From the NCBI GenBank assembly GCA_938030175.1, contig CALHGQ010000700.1:1-32434 (forward strand): a stretch of DNA of 32,434 nucleotides. Direction: 5' to 3'. The notes under the pieces were generated by a model that had not been told where the DNA came from, did no database searches, and saw nothing but the letters and a program-made list of their open reading frames with translations. Shown piece by piece: positions 25,344 to 32,434 of this stretch. Each line of letters opens with the position of its first letter. The first letter of the stretch is position 1. This DNA comes from an uncultured bacterium (GTDB lineage Bacteria; Planctomycetota; UBA1135; GCA-002686595). The position numbers were made by a program, and so were the translations under genes.

Positions 25344-25942
25344 CCGCTTCCATCACAACCGGACGCCGCGCGGAGAAGTCGCGCGCAACGAAGGAGACGA
25401 CCGTCCGCGTCTCGCTGAACCTCGATGGCTCCGGCAAGTCCGCGGTGGCCACTGGCATCGGGTTCCTGGACCACATGCTGGATGCGCTGGCAAAGCACGC
25501 GCGTTTGGACCTGGAGCTAGAGTGCGAGGGCGATCTGCACGTGGACGATCACCACGTCGCTGAGGATTGCGCCCTTGTGCTCGGGGCCGCGGTCGATGAG
25601 GCACTCGGGGACCGCCGCGGCGTGACGCGATTCGGCAGCGCCTATGCGCCGTTGGACGAAGCCCTCGCCCGCGCCGTGGTGGATCTATCCGGACGGCCGT
25701 GGACCGAGTTCCACGTCCCCTTCCGGCGCGACTCCATCGGTGGGCTCGCGACCGAGAACATCGGTCACGTCTTCCGCTCTTTCGGGCTTGCCGCGCGCAT
25801 GTCGCTGCACGTGGACCTCATCCGCGGAGAGAACGATCACCACAAGGCCGAGGCAGCGTTCAAGGCGCTTGCCCTCGCACTCCGTCAAGCCGTCGCCCTG
25901 GATGGCACCCAGGACGTCCCCAGCACCAAGGGGAGCCTTTGA
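25340..25942 (+). CDS. hisB: Imidazoleglycerol-phosphate dehydratase (monofunctional)
   Basis: Two hundred residues. It removes water from imidazole-glycerol phosphate to give imidazole-acetol phosphate. The manganese-binding histidine/glutamate motifs are clear: [24 protein letters not shown] and [14 protein letters not shown]. There is no N-terminal phosphatase domain, unlike the enterobacterial fusion. The start ATG at 25340 overlaps the stop of the hisC-HAD gene (ATGA), and its own stop overlaps the hisH start by 1 nt (TGATG), implying coupled translation. The longer open frame from 25172 runs inside the HAD domain and is not coding. Confidence 0.95.
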   Translation: MTASITTGRRAEKSRATKETTVRVSLNLDGSGKSAVATGIGFLDHMLDALAKHARLDLELECEGDLHVDDHHVAEDCALVLGAAVDEALGDRRGVTRFGSAYAPLDEALARAVVDLSGRPWTEFHVPFRRDSIGGLATENIGHVFRSFGLAARMSLHVDLIRGENDHHKAEAAFKALALALRQAVALDGTQDVPSTKGSL

Positions 25943-26601
25943 TGAAGGTCTACCTCTTGAAGACGGGCGTCGCCAACGTGGCGTCGGTGACGGCCGCGTT
26001 CGAACGAGTCGGTGCGACGGTTCAGTTGACCGACGACCCGAGCGTTGTGCAGGGCGCCGGCGCGGTCGTTCTGCCCGGCGTCGGCTCCTTTGGTGCTGGC
26101 ATGGACGCACTGGACCGTAGCGGGCTCGGGGCGGCTCTCATTGGACGCATCGAGCGTGGCGCTCCCACCCTCGCGATCTGTCTCGGGCTCCAGCTCCTCG
26201 GCCGCGCCAGCGAGGAAGCTCCCGGCGTTCAGGGGCTGGGGGTTCTTCCTGCGGACTCTATTCGTCTCCCGAGGGCGCCGCGGCTGCCGCACTTCGGTTG
26301 GAACACGGTGACGTGGCAGTCCGGAGGCACGCAAGACGCAGCACCGCCTTCCGGCGAGGCGTACTTCGCGCACACCTACTGCCTGCGCGACGCGGGGACC
26401 CTGGAAGACGCGGGCTGGACGGTGGCCAAGACCACGGAAGGCTCAACCTTTGTGGCCGCCGTAGAGCGTGGCTCGGTGCTCGCGTGCCAGTTCCACCCCG
26501 AGCTCTCGGGTGCGCTGGGCGCGCGGACGCTCGCTCGCTGGCTTCAGCGAGCGGTGGCCCAAGGGGCTTCTGCCTCGTCGACGGGGGTCTCGCCATGGTG
26601 A
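25942..26601 (+). CDS. hisH: Imidazole glycerol phosphate synthase, glutaminase subunit
   Basis: A 219-residue class I glutamine amidotransferase that feeds ammonia to HisF. The catalytic triad is Cys80 (LAICLGLQLL), His185 and Glu187 (CQFHPE). PGVGSFGAGM (45-54) is the oxyanion-strand region. The N-terminal strand reads KTGVANVASV where relatives usually have DYGMGNLRSV, a mild departure. It starts on the hisB stop (TGATG) and its last codons overlap hisF by 7 nt if hisF uses ATG, or 4 nt if GTG. Confidence 0.93.
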   Translation: MKVYLLKTGVANVASVTAAFERVGATVQLTDDPSVVQGAGAVVLPGVGSFGAGMDALDRSGLGAALIGRIERGAPTLAICLGLQLLGRASEEAPGVQGLGVLPADSIRLPRAPRLPHFGWNTVTWQSGGTQDAAPPSGEAYFAHTYCLRDAGTLEDAGWTVAKTTEGSTFVAAVERGSVLACQFHPELSGALGARTLARWLQRAVAQGASASSTGVSPW

Positions 26602-27362
26602 AGCGACGCATCATTCCCTGCCTTGACGTCCGGGACGGGCGCGTCGTGAAAGGCGTGCGCTTCCAGGGGCTCGTGGACTCCGGTGATCCGGTGGAGCGTG
26701 CGGCGGCCTACGAGGCGCAGGGCGCCGACGAGCTGTGCATTCTCGACGTGTCCGCGACACCGGAAGGGCGGTCGAACGCGGCGGCTACCGTGGTGGCCGT
26801 GCGCGCGATCCTCGGGATCCCGCTCACGGTAGGCGGCGGAGTGCGCACGGTGCAGGACGCCGCGCGCCTGCTGGAGGCCGGAGCGGACAAGGTGGCGGTG
26901 AACACGGCGGCCCTTGCGCGACCTGAGCTCCTGGCGGAGATCCGCGCCTCCCTTGGGGCTCAGTGCACGGTCCTTGCGTTGGACGCGGGGCGTCGTCTCG
27001 ATGGGCCGAGCCGCTTTGAGGTCATCACCCACAGCGGCAAGGTGCGCACGGGCCTCGATGCCATCGAATGGGCGCGTCGTGCGGCGGAGCTCGGTGCCGG
27101 TGAGATCCTCGCGACGAGCTGGGATCGCGACGGCACGGGCGATGGGTATGACCTCGAGCTCCTGGCAGCGCTGCGCGCCGCCGTGGGGGTGCCGATCGTG
27201 GCGAGCGGCGGCGCCTCCCACGCTGAACACATGTCGGCCGCGCTCCACGCGGGCGCGGATGCCGTCCTCGCCGCGTCCATCTTCCACCGGGGCGACTTCA
27301 CCGTCGCCGACCTCAAACGAACTCTTCTCGCCGACGGCCACAGCCTACGAAACAACCCATGA
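26595..27362 (+). CDS. hisF: Imidazole glycerol phosphate synthase, cyclase subunit
   Basis: A 255-residue (beta/alpha)8 barrel that makes imidazole-glycerol phosphate and AICAR from PRFAR and ammonia. Signature parts: MVKRRIIPCLDVRDGRVVKG with the catalytic Asp11, LTVGGGVRTVQDA (phosphate-binding), ALDA at the second catalytic Asp, ATSWDRDGTGDGYD and VASGGA. Two starts are possible: ATG 26595 or GTG 26598, the latter giving a GTGA overlap with hisH like the other junctions. The stop overlaps the hisA-hisI-hisE start (ATGA, 27359-27362). Confidence 0.95.
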   Translation: MVKRRIIPCLDVRDGRVVKGVRFQGLVDSGDPVERAAAYEAQGADELCILDVSATPEGRSNAAATVVAVRAILGIPLTVGGGVRTVQDAARLLEAGADKVAVNTAALARPELLAEIRASLGAQCTVLALDAGRRLDGPSRFEVITHSGKVRTGLDAIEWARRAAELGAGEILATSWDRDGTGDGYDLELLAALRAAVGVPIVASGGASHAEHMSAALHAGADAVLAASIFHRGDFTVADLKRTLLADGHSLRNNP

Positions 27363-28651
27363 TAGTCCCCAGCATCGATCTCCAAGGCGGCACGACCGTG
27401 CAGCTGGTTGGAGGTGAAGAACAGGCCCTCGACGCGGGCGATCCGCGCCCGCTTCTTGAGAGGTTCCGTCGGGTCGGCGAGACCGCCGTCATCGACTTGG
27501 ATGCCGCCAAGGGCAATCCACAGACGGCGCAGCGCCAGCACAACCAAGCGCTCATCGAGGAGCTTTGCGGACGCGCGCCCGTTCGCGTCGGCGGGGGCAT
27601 TCGCACGGAGGAGAGTGCGCGCCGCTGGTTGGACGCCGGCGCTGAGAAGATCATCCTAGGAACGGCTGCCACGCCGGAGCTGTGCTCGAAGCTCCCGAAA
27701 GCGCGACTCATCGCGGCCCTCGACGCCCGCAACGGCGAAGTGGTTGTGGAGGGGTGGCGGCGCGCCACCGGGCGCCGCATCGAAGAGTCGATGGCGGAAC
27801 TCCGCGATCACGTCGGCGGATTCCTCGTCACGTTCGTCGAGCGGGAGGGTCGTCTAGGGGGGACCCAGCTCGACCGAGTGCGTGCCCTCGTCGAGCTGGC
27901 GGGGGACGCACGCGTCACCGTGGCAGGCGGCGTGACGACTTCCGAAGAGGTCGCGGCGCTCGATGGGATGGGGGCCGATGCCCAGGTGGGCATGGCGCTC
28001 TACACGGGGGCGCTTACCCTCGGGGACGGCTTTGCCGCGCCGCTGCGTTCTGATCGAGCGGACGGGTTGATCGCGACCGTCGTCGTCAACGAGTCGGGAA
28101 GAACGCTTGGGCTGTGCTGGTCGAGTCGACGCAGCCTTGGCTACGCCATCGAGCACGGCGTTGGCGCCTACGAGTCCCGCAAGCGAGGGCTCTGGATCAA
28201 AGGGCAGACGTCGGGGGCGACCCAGGAGCTCCTCTCCATCGGCGTCGACTGCGATCGCGATGCTCTGCGGTTCACGGTCCGGCAGAAGCGTGGAACAGGG
28301 TTCTGTCACCTCGGGACCGACAGCTGCTGGGGCCGCGCGTCGGGTCTCTCCAAGCTCGAGGCTACCCTTTGGGATCGCCGCGCATCGGCGCCGGCGGACT
28401 CCTACGCTGGCCGCCTCTTCCGAGACGCGGGCCTCCTGCGCGCGAAGCTCACGGAGGAGGCGGGGGAGCTCGGGGAAGCGTTGGGACGTCAGGAGGTGGT
28501 TCACGAAGCAGCCGACGTGATCTTCTTTGCGATGACGGCGATGGCACGCGCGGGCGTGTCCCTGGCGGACGTGGAAGCGGAGCTCGACTTGCGCGCCCGG
28601 AGAGTCACGCGTCGTCCTGGCAACGCGAAGCCAAAGGCGGTGTTGCGATGA
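27359..28651 (+). CDS. hisAIE: HisA-HisI-HisE trifunctional fusion
   Basis: A 430-residue fusion of three steps. Residues 1-228 are HisA, the ProFAR isomerase barrel, with Asp7 (PSIDLQGG) and Asp122 (AALDARNGEVVVEGW) as catalytic pair and GGGIRTEES as phosphate loop. Residues about 231-325 are HisI, the phosphoribosyl-AMP cyclohydrolase: SRKRGLWIKGQTSG, Asp297-Asp299-Asp301, and Cys298, Cys316, Cys323 for zinc. Residues about 345-430 are HisE, the phosphoribosyl-ATP pyrophosphatase: Glu366, Glu367, Glu370, then Glu383 and Asp386. The HisI-HisE half has LGLCWSS, GFCHL and VTRRPGNAKPK, which I recall from fungal His4 and not from the usual bacterial HisIE. All active-site residues are present. 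The ATGA overlap with hisD (28648-28651) keeps the order I-E-D, as in His4. No linker looks degraded. The symbol is descriptive. Confidence 0.9.
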   Translation: MIVPSIDLQGGTTVQLVGGEEQALDAGDPRPLLERFRRVGETAVIDLDAAKGNPQTAQRQHNQALIEELCGRAPVRVGGGIRTEESARRWLDAGAEKIILGTAATPELCSKLPKARLIAALDARNGEVVVEGWRRATGRRIEESMAELRDHVGGFLVTFVEREGRLGGTQLDRVRALVELAGDARVTVAGGVTTSEEVAALDGMGADAQVGMALYTGALTLGDGFAAPLRSDRADGLIATVVVNESGRTLGLCWSSRRSLGYAIEHGVGAYESRKRGLWIKGQTSGATQELLSIGVDCDRDALRFTVRQKRGTGFCHLGTDSCWGRASGLSKLEATLWDRRASAPADSYAGRLFRDAGLLRAKLTEEAGELGEALGRQEVVHEAADVIFFAMTAMARAGVSLADVEAELDLRARRVTRRPGNAKPKAVLR

Positions 28652-29928
28652 GTTCTTCCGTTACGGGTCGCACGCCGCTTCTTCCGCGCATCTCGCTCGA
28701 CAGGGTGTCGGCCTCTGCGCCGACGCCCATCGATGCGGAGACGATGACGAAGGCCCGCGGCATCGTCGAATCCGTTCGCACCGGCGGGGAAGCTGCGCTG
28801 GTGTCGCTCGCCCAGGAGCTGGATGGACGCACGCAGGGTGAGGCGCTCTTCCTGGGTAAGGAGGACCTTGCGCAGGCGGCGGCCGACGTGCCAGCGGAGA
28901 CCCTCGCGCTCTTTCGACGCACAGCCGATCGTATTCGGCGCTTTGCCGCCGCCCAGCGGAGCACCCTCACGGCCCTCGACGCCGAGGTCCCCGGAGGGCG
29001 TGCGGGGCACGACATCGCCCCGGTCACCTCGGCCGGGTGCTACGCTCCCGGGGGACGCTACCCGCTTCCCTCGTCGGTTCTCATGACGGCCGTGACGGCC
29101 CGCGCCGCGGGCGTCGAGCGGGTGGTGGTCGCTTCGCCGAATCCAGCGCCGATCATGCTCGCGGCGGCGCACGTCGCCGGAGCCGATGGGTTCCTCGCCT
29201 GCGGCGGCGCCCAGGCTATCGCGGCGATGGCGTACGGCGTGCCGGGCCGACTGGACCCGGTGGCGATGGTGGTGGGGCCCGGGAACCGCTGGGTGACCGC
29301 GGCCAAGCAGCTCGTGTTCGGCGCGGTGGGCATCGACCTGCCCGCGGGCCCTTCGGAACTCGTGGTGCTCGCGGACGAGACAGCCAATCCCGACCTCGTG
29401 GCCGCCGATCTTCTGGCCCAGGCCGAGCACGACCCCGACGCCCGACCTCTCTTGATCGCCACCGACGAGGGGCTCATCGCCCGGGTTCAAGAGCGGCTCG
29501 CGATTCGCTTGGCTGATCTCTCCACCCGCGGCGTAGCCGAGGCTGCGCTCGCCCATGGGTTCGCGGCGTGGGCGCCTTCGCTCGACGAGGCGCTCTCTGC
29601 CGTGGACGAACTGGCCCCAGAGCACCTTCAGCTCTGCGTTGCGGACCCGGAAGGGGCGAAGGCCAAGCTCCAACACTTCGGTGCTGCCTTCCTCGGGGAG
29701 CGCTCGGCGGAGGTGTTCGGGGACTACGGTATCGGGCCGAACCACGTGCTCCCCACGGGTGGCGCAGCGCGCTATTCCGGGGGGCTGTCGGTCTTCACCT
29801 TCCTGCGTATTCGAACTTGGCTGGACCTGGAGGATCCGGGCGAAGCGTGTCGCGATGCGCGCGACCTGGCGCAGCTCGAGCAACTGTCTGGGCACGCGTT
29901 GGCGGCGACGGCCCGCTTACCCCAGTAG
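28648..29928 (+). CDS. hisD: Histidinol dehydrogenase
   Basis: A 426-residue NAD-dependent zinc enzyme that oxidises histidinol twice to histidine, the last step. Signatures: [70 protein letters not shown] (zinc Gln and His), ELAPEHLQL (catalytic Glu-His), [20 protein letters not shown] and [12 protein letters not shown] (zinc His). Complete. The start at 28648 overlaps the previous gene by 4 nt. The longer open frame from 28114 runs inside the hisA-hisI-hisE gene. The last 12 bp overlap the 3' end of the convergent GNAT gene, with no room for a terminator between them. Confidence 0.95.
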   Translation: MSSSVTGRTPLLPRISLDRVSASAPTPIDAETMTKARGIVESVRTGGEAALVSLAQELDGRTQGEALFLGKEDLAQAAADVPAETLALFRRTADRIRRFAAAQRSTLTALDAEVPGGRAGHDIAPVTSAGCYAPGGRYPLPSSVLMTAVTARAAGVERVVVASPNPAPIMLAAAHVAGADGFLACGGAQAIAAMAYGVPGRLDPVAMVVGPGNRWVTAAKQLVFGAVGIDLPAGPSELVVLADETANPDLVAADLLAQAEHDPDARPLLIATDEGLIARVQERLAIRLADLSTRGVAEAALAHGFAAWAPSLDEALSAVDELAPEHLQLCVADPEGAKAKLQHFGAAFLGERSAEVFGDYGIGPNHVLPTGGAARYSGGLSVFTFLRIRTWLDLEDPGEACRDARDLAQLEQLSGHALAATARLPQ

Positions 29929-30675
29929 CGCCCGCTGCACGTGACCCACGTCCTCGAAGCCCAGTTTGGATGACAACGCGAGGGAGGCCGGGTTCTTCTC
30001 GTTGGCGATCCAGACCGGGCGCTTGCCCCGGTGGAGCTGCTGGCGGATCAGCGCAGCGGCGCAGGATACGCCGTAGCCTTCGCGTCGGAACGGGTGCACC
30101 GTGTCGATCGAGATGTCGAAGTAGCCTTCGGTCTCGACGAAGGCGTACGCGATGGAGGCGATTCGGTCCTGTGCGGCAATGGCGACCACCACGGGCCAGG
30201 GGCAGAGGGCCGCGAACTCAAGCTCGAGGGCTGTGGGCAATGTCTTGAGGCGAGAGTCGGAAGGATCCGTGATGACGTCGGCCTCCTTCGCCACGAGGTC
30301 GTGGATGCGCTCGACGCTCTCTTGCGTAGGCAAGGTCTGGACGTGGTTTTGGCCTAGGCTGCGAACACGGTCGTGGCCGAGCCAGGACTCGGCTGCGGCG
30401 TCGGGCAGGTGGAGCTCGATGTCCTGGCCCGTCATGCCGGAGCGGTCGGCAAGGCTACGCAGTTCCGGCAGGAGTCCAACCGGCGGAGCGCCGTAGCCGA
30501 TCGCAAGGCCGTGGGCGGGTGCAAAGAGGAACCCGTCTGCGGTGGGGGCCGCCGGATCGTGCAGGAGCTGAACATCGGCGCGGCACATGAGAAGGCCGCG
30601 GACCTCGACGTGCATCGGGTCGTCAGGGAGTGCCTTCAGTAGCGCGCTCGTCTGGGTGGCAGCGGATGGGTCCAT
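29917..30675 (-). CDS. GNAT-family acetyltransferase
   Basis: About 252 residues. The C-terminal half is a GNAT fold: VVVAIAAQDRIASIAYAF, ISIDTVHPFRREGYGVSCAAALI (acetyl-CoA-binding motif A, as R-x-E-G-Y-G) and PVWIANEKNPASLALSSKLGF. The N-terminal part (about 1-110) has no clear motif and resembles the regulatory half of GNAT_acetyltransf/FR47-like proteins. Substrate unknown. Start: ATG 30675, or GTG 30684 just after the stop of the oxidoreductase gene (30687), so the two are likely co-transcribed. Its 3' end overlaps hisD by 12 bp tail to tail, so neither gene can have a terminator before the other. Confidence 0.8.
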   Translation of the reverse strand: MDPSAATQTSALLKALPDDPMHVEVRGLLMCRADVQLLHDPAAPTADGFLFAPAHGLAIGYGAPPVGLLPELRSLADRSGMTGQDIELHLPDAAAESWLGHDRVRSLGQNHVQTLPTQESVERIHDLVAKEADVITDPSDSRLKTLPTALELEFAALCPWPVVVAIAAQDRIASIAYAFVETEGYFDISIDTVHPFRREGYGVSCAAALIRQQLHRGKRPVWIANEKNPASLALSSKLGFEDVGHVQRALLG

Positions 30676-30686
30676 GGAGCCCACCG

Positions 30687-31916
30687 CTAGCGCCGGATGC
30701 CGCGTCGGCCGACGTTGATGTTGCGTGGGGTGCGCGGCGCCGAAGGCAGCGCGGATCTCTTGGTGGTGCTGCGCTTGCCGCTGCGCTGGGCCACCTGTCG
30801 ACGCGCGTCATCGAGGATCCGGGCCACGATGACGTTGGTGCGCAGGCTGGAGAGCGGGTCGACTCTGCACTCGCCGCGGATGACTGCCCGCAGGTAGCTC
30901 CACTCGTCGCGTAAGTGAGCCGGCGGCTTCTCGCACGGTAGCTCCCTTGCCGCTGCATCTGGGCTGCGCGCGCTGAGGGCGTCCAGCTTCCCAGCGTGCA
31001 GGGAGCCCGTCTCGGTGAAGAGGTCCATGGCCTTGACGTCGTGGGTCCAGTTCCACGACGCCTGGACGATGGCTGATGCGCCCGGGTACTCGAGGACGAT
31101 CGTCGCGTCGTCGTCTACGTTAGGATAGACGCCCGGCTTCAGCGACTGCGCCGTGGCGGTGACGCGGGTCGGAGACGCGCCGTTCATCAACCACGTGGCA
31201 AGGACCGCTCCATAGCAGCCGAAGTCCACCAGGGCTCCGCCCCCGTTGGCGTCAGGGGACCCAAGCCAACGGGTGAACTCGGGGTAGCAGCCGATCTCGA
31301 TGGGTCCTTTGTGACCGTGCCGAAAGACCATTTTGCGAACGGGCGCGAACTCGCCGCTGTCCACCAAGCGCTGGGCTTCCCTGACGGATGGGTACCAGCT
31401 CGTCTCGAAGTTCGTCAGGACGAGAATCCCGTGCTGGCTGGATAGCTCCGCCATGCGCTCGGCGTGTTCACTACTGAAGGCGAGCGGCTTTTCGACGAGG
31501 ACGTGAACCCCCCGCGGCGCGCACTGCTCGACGACGTCGACGTGGTCCGCGATCGAGGTCATCGCGCTGACGGCCTCCGGTCGCGTCTGGTCCAGGAGGT
31601 CCTCGAGTCGATCGAATCGCAGGGTTGGGTCGAGGCCGTGCTTCGCGGCAAGGCGTTCGAAGAGTTCGACGTTGGGCTCGGCTACGCCGACGATCTGGAT
31701 GTCGTCACGTCGGTCAGCGCTCCAGAGGAGTCTCTCGGCGTGCTGGTGGACGAGGCCCGCGAGTGCAATGCGCAGGGGTCCCGACTCGGTGGAGTAGCGC
31801 GTGGCGCGTGGACTCTCCTCTATATTCGGCTCCGTCAGGCCTGCCGAGCTGGCGCAGGATCCAAGCGCGATCAGAGAGAGGGCGCCAAGCCTTGGGAGCA
31901 AAGAGTGGAGCAGCAT
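30687..31916 (-). CDS. Gfo/Idh/MocA-family oxidoreductase with lipoprotein signal
   Basis: A 409-residue protein. Residues 1-21 (MLLHSLLPRLGALSLIALGSC) are a lipoprotein signal with lipobox ALGS-Cys21. From about 48 the NAD(P)-binding domain follows (LRIALAGLVHQHAERLL), but the usual glycine-rich G-x-G-x-x-G is degenerate. The conserved EKP is at 142-144 (VLVEKPLAFS). The C-terminal alpha/beta domain has GGGALVDFGCYGAVLATWL, with the aspartate and tyrosine of this family. The final 40 residues are a basic, disordered tail (RRQVAQRSGKRSTTKRSAL onwards). These enzymes normally use NAD(P) on sugars in the cytoplasm, so a Sec-type lipoprotein is odd, though planctomycetes have many exported members. 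No twin-arginine is seen. Confidence 0.8.
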   Translation of the reverse strand: MLLHSLLPRLGALSLIALGSCASSAGLTEPNIEESPRATRYSTESGPLRIALAGLVHQHAERLLWSADRRDDIQIVGVAEPNVELFERLAAKHGLDPTLRFDRLEDLLDQTRPEAVSAMTSIADHVDVVEQCAPRGVHVLVEKPLAFSSEHAERMAELSSQHGILVLTNFETSWYPSVREAQRLVDSGEFAPVRKMVFRHGHKGPIEIGCYPEFTRWLGSPDANGGGALVDFGCYGAVLATWLMNGASPTRVTATAQSLKPGVYPNVDDDATIVLEYPGASAIVQASWNWTHDVKAMDLFTETGSLHAGKLDALSARSPDAAARELPCEKPPAHLRDEWSYLRAVIRGECRVDPLSSLRTNVIVARILDDARRQVAQRSGKRSTTKRSALPSAPRTPRNINVGRRGIRR

Positions 31917-31968
31917 GACCGCATGCTATCTCGGCGGCGAGGACGGGTGCCGAACGCTCGGCGGAGTC

Positions 31969-32424
31969 TTACCAGTTGTGCTCGCCGGCGCCGCTGTAGC
32001 TGTTGGCCCACAGCTTGCCTGTCTCTGGGTCGTAGGCCCATCCGCCGGCGCCGATGTTGGCGGTGAGGGTGCCGCTGGACATACGGAGGAGACGGGTCTC
32101 GTTCGCGCTGTCAGGGCTATACGGGTTCGCTGGCCGTTTCCCCGATGTGTACGTGCGCAGGTTGCGGATCGTGGGGTAGCCGGGACTACCCCCCGAAGTG
32201 GCGGACTTCAGGTGCAGGAACTGGATCTGCTCCCGCAGGTAGATCAACCCCTCTTGGGTCGCCGCCTTCTTGCTGGCATCGCCGAAGTTCACGAAGCGGG
32301 GGACCGCGAAGGTCCCCACGACGCCGATCACGACGATCACGACCACGAGCTCCACCAGGGTGAAGCCGGCGTTTCTCCTCGCCGAGACGGGGCGCGGCGA
32401 TCGGTGCGAAGCGTGGGGGGGCAT
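31969..32424 (-). CDS. Type II secretion-type pseudopilin
   Basis: A 151-residue prepilin-like protein. A basic leader (about 18 residues ending RRNAG) is followed by FTLVELVVVIVVIGVVGTFAVPRF, the prepilin peptidase site (cut after Gly19), Glu5 of the mature protein and the hydrophobic helix. The rest is a small soluble domain (FLHLKSATSGGSPGYPTIRNLRTY; AYDPETGKLWANSYSGAG) like GspG/GspH-style proteins with DPETG-type turns. No secretion ATPase or secretin genes lie beside it in this window; it may be a stand-alone pseudopilin common in planctomycetes. The start is near the right edge, and upstream sequence cannot be seen. Confidence 0.85.
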   Translation of the reverse strand: MPPHASHRSPRPVSARRNAGFTLVELVVVIVVIGVVGTFAVPRFVNFGDASKKAATQEGLIYLREQIQFLHLKSATSGGSPGYPTIRNLRTYTSGKRPANPYSPDSANETRLLRMSSGTLTANIGAGGWAYDPETGKLWANSYSGAGEHNW

Positions 32425-32434
32425 GGGGGGCGGG

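Noticed and set aside
28648-28651. Frameshift that split an ancestral HisA-I-E-D protein
   Set aside because: The ATGA overlap is an ordinary coupled start/stop and matches the other junctions of the operon; hisD has its own complete N-terminus.
28501-29895. A 464-codon open frame on the minus strand opposite hisD
   Set aside because: hisD is complete and has all catalytic motifs; the antisense product is compositionally odd.
1-32434. tRNA, rRNA, CRISPR arrays, insertion sequences, integrase or phage genes
   Set aside because: None recognised on either strand; no regularly spaced repeats and no transposase-like protein.

Overview
The window is about 32 kb of GC-rich, gene-dense bacterial DNA. 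The protein families point to Planctomycetota: secreted beta-helix and lamin-tail proteins, lipoproteins with short signal peptides, an exported Gfo/Idh/MocA protein, an ECF sigma/YCII pair, and a C-terminal domain (WFRD...SN...ITF) that I associate with planctomycete surface proteins. Most starts lack a clear Shine-Dalgarno sequence. The phylum call is an inference from gene content; I cannot name a genus. I see no tRNA, rRNA, CRISPR array, insertion sequence or phage.

Layout. 1-712 (minus): a YCII/DGPF protein and an ECF sigma factor that runs off the left edge. 1041-4592 (plus): a GH20 hexosaminidase and a periplasmic thioredoxin-like protein. 4604-15040 (minus): a DUF6265-like lipoprotein, a GAF histidine kinase, a GH18 multidomain protein, an HD phosphohydrolase, a secreted protein, an SGNH hydrolase, a renalase-like FAD protein and a BadF/N-acetylglucosamine-kinase-type ATPase. 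15278-18295 (plus): a large Ig-like-repeat lipoprotein ending in a strong intrinsic terminator. 18416-22348 (minus): a secreted beta-helix protein and an erythromycin-esterase/ChaN-like protein. 22501-29928 (plus): a histidine operon. 29917-32424 (minus): a GNAT acetyltransferase, a lipoprotein Gfo/Idh/MocA oxidoreductase and a type II secretion pseudopilin.

The histidine operon is the centrepiece. Seven overlapping genes, hisG, hisC-HAD, hisB, hisH, hisF, hisA-hisI-hisE and hisD, encode all ten enzymatic functions of the pathway from PRPP and ATP to histidine, provided the HAD domain is the histidinol-phosphatase. Every junction overlaps by 1 to 7 nt, so translation is probably coupled throughout. 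Upstream lies a 21-codon reading frame with four consecutive histidine codons, followed by a strong hairpin whose left arm can pair with three different partners. This looks like a ribosome-mediated attenuator and is too short to stand out in routine gene calling. The HisA-HisI-HisE triple fusion resembles, in its HisI-HisE part, the fungal HIS4 protein (HisI-HisE-HisD) more than the usual bacterial HisIE. Its gene overlaps hisD by 4 nt, giving the same domain order as HIS4.

A second theme is N-acetylglucosamine polymers: GH20, GH18 and a GlcNAc-kinase-like ATPase lie within 15 kb, although in separate transcription units.
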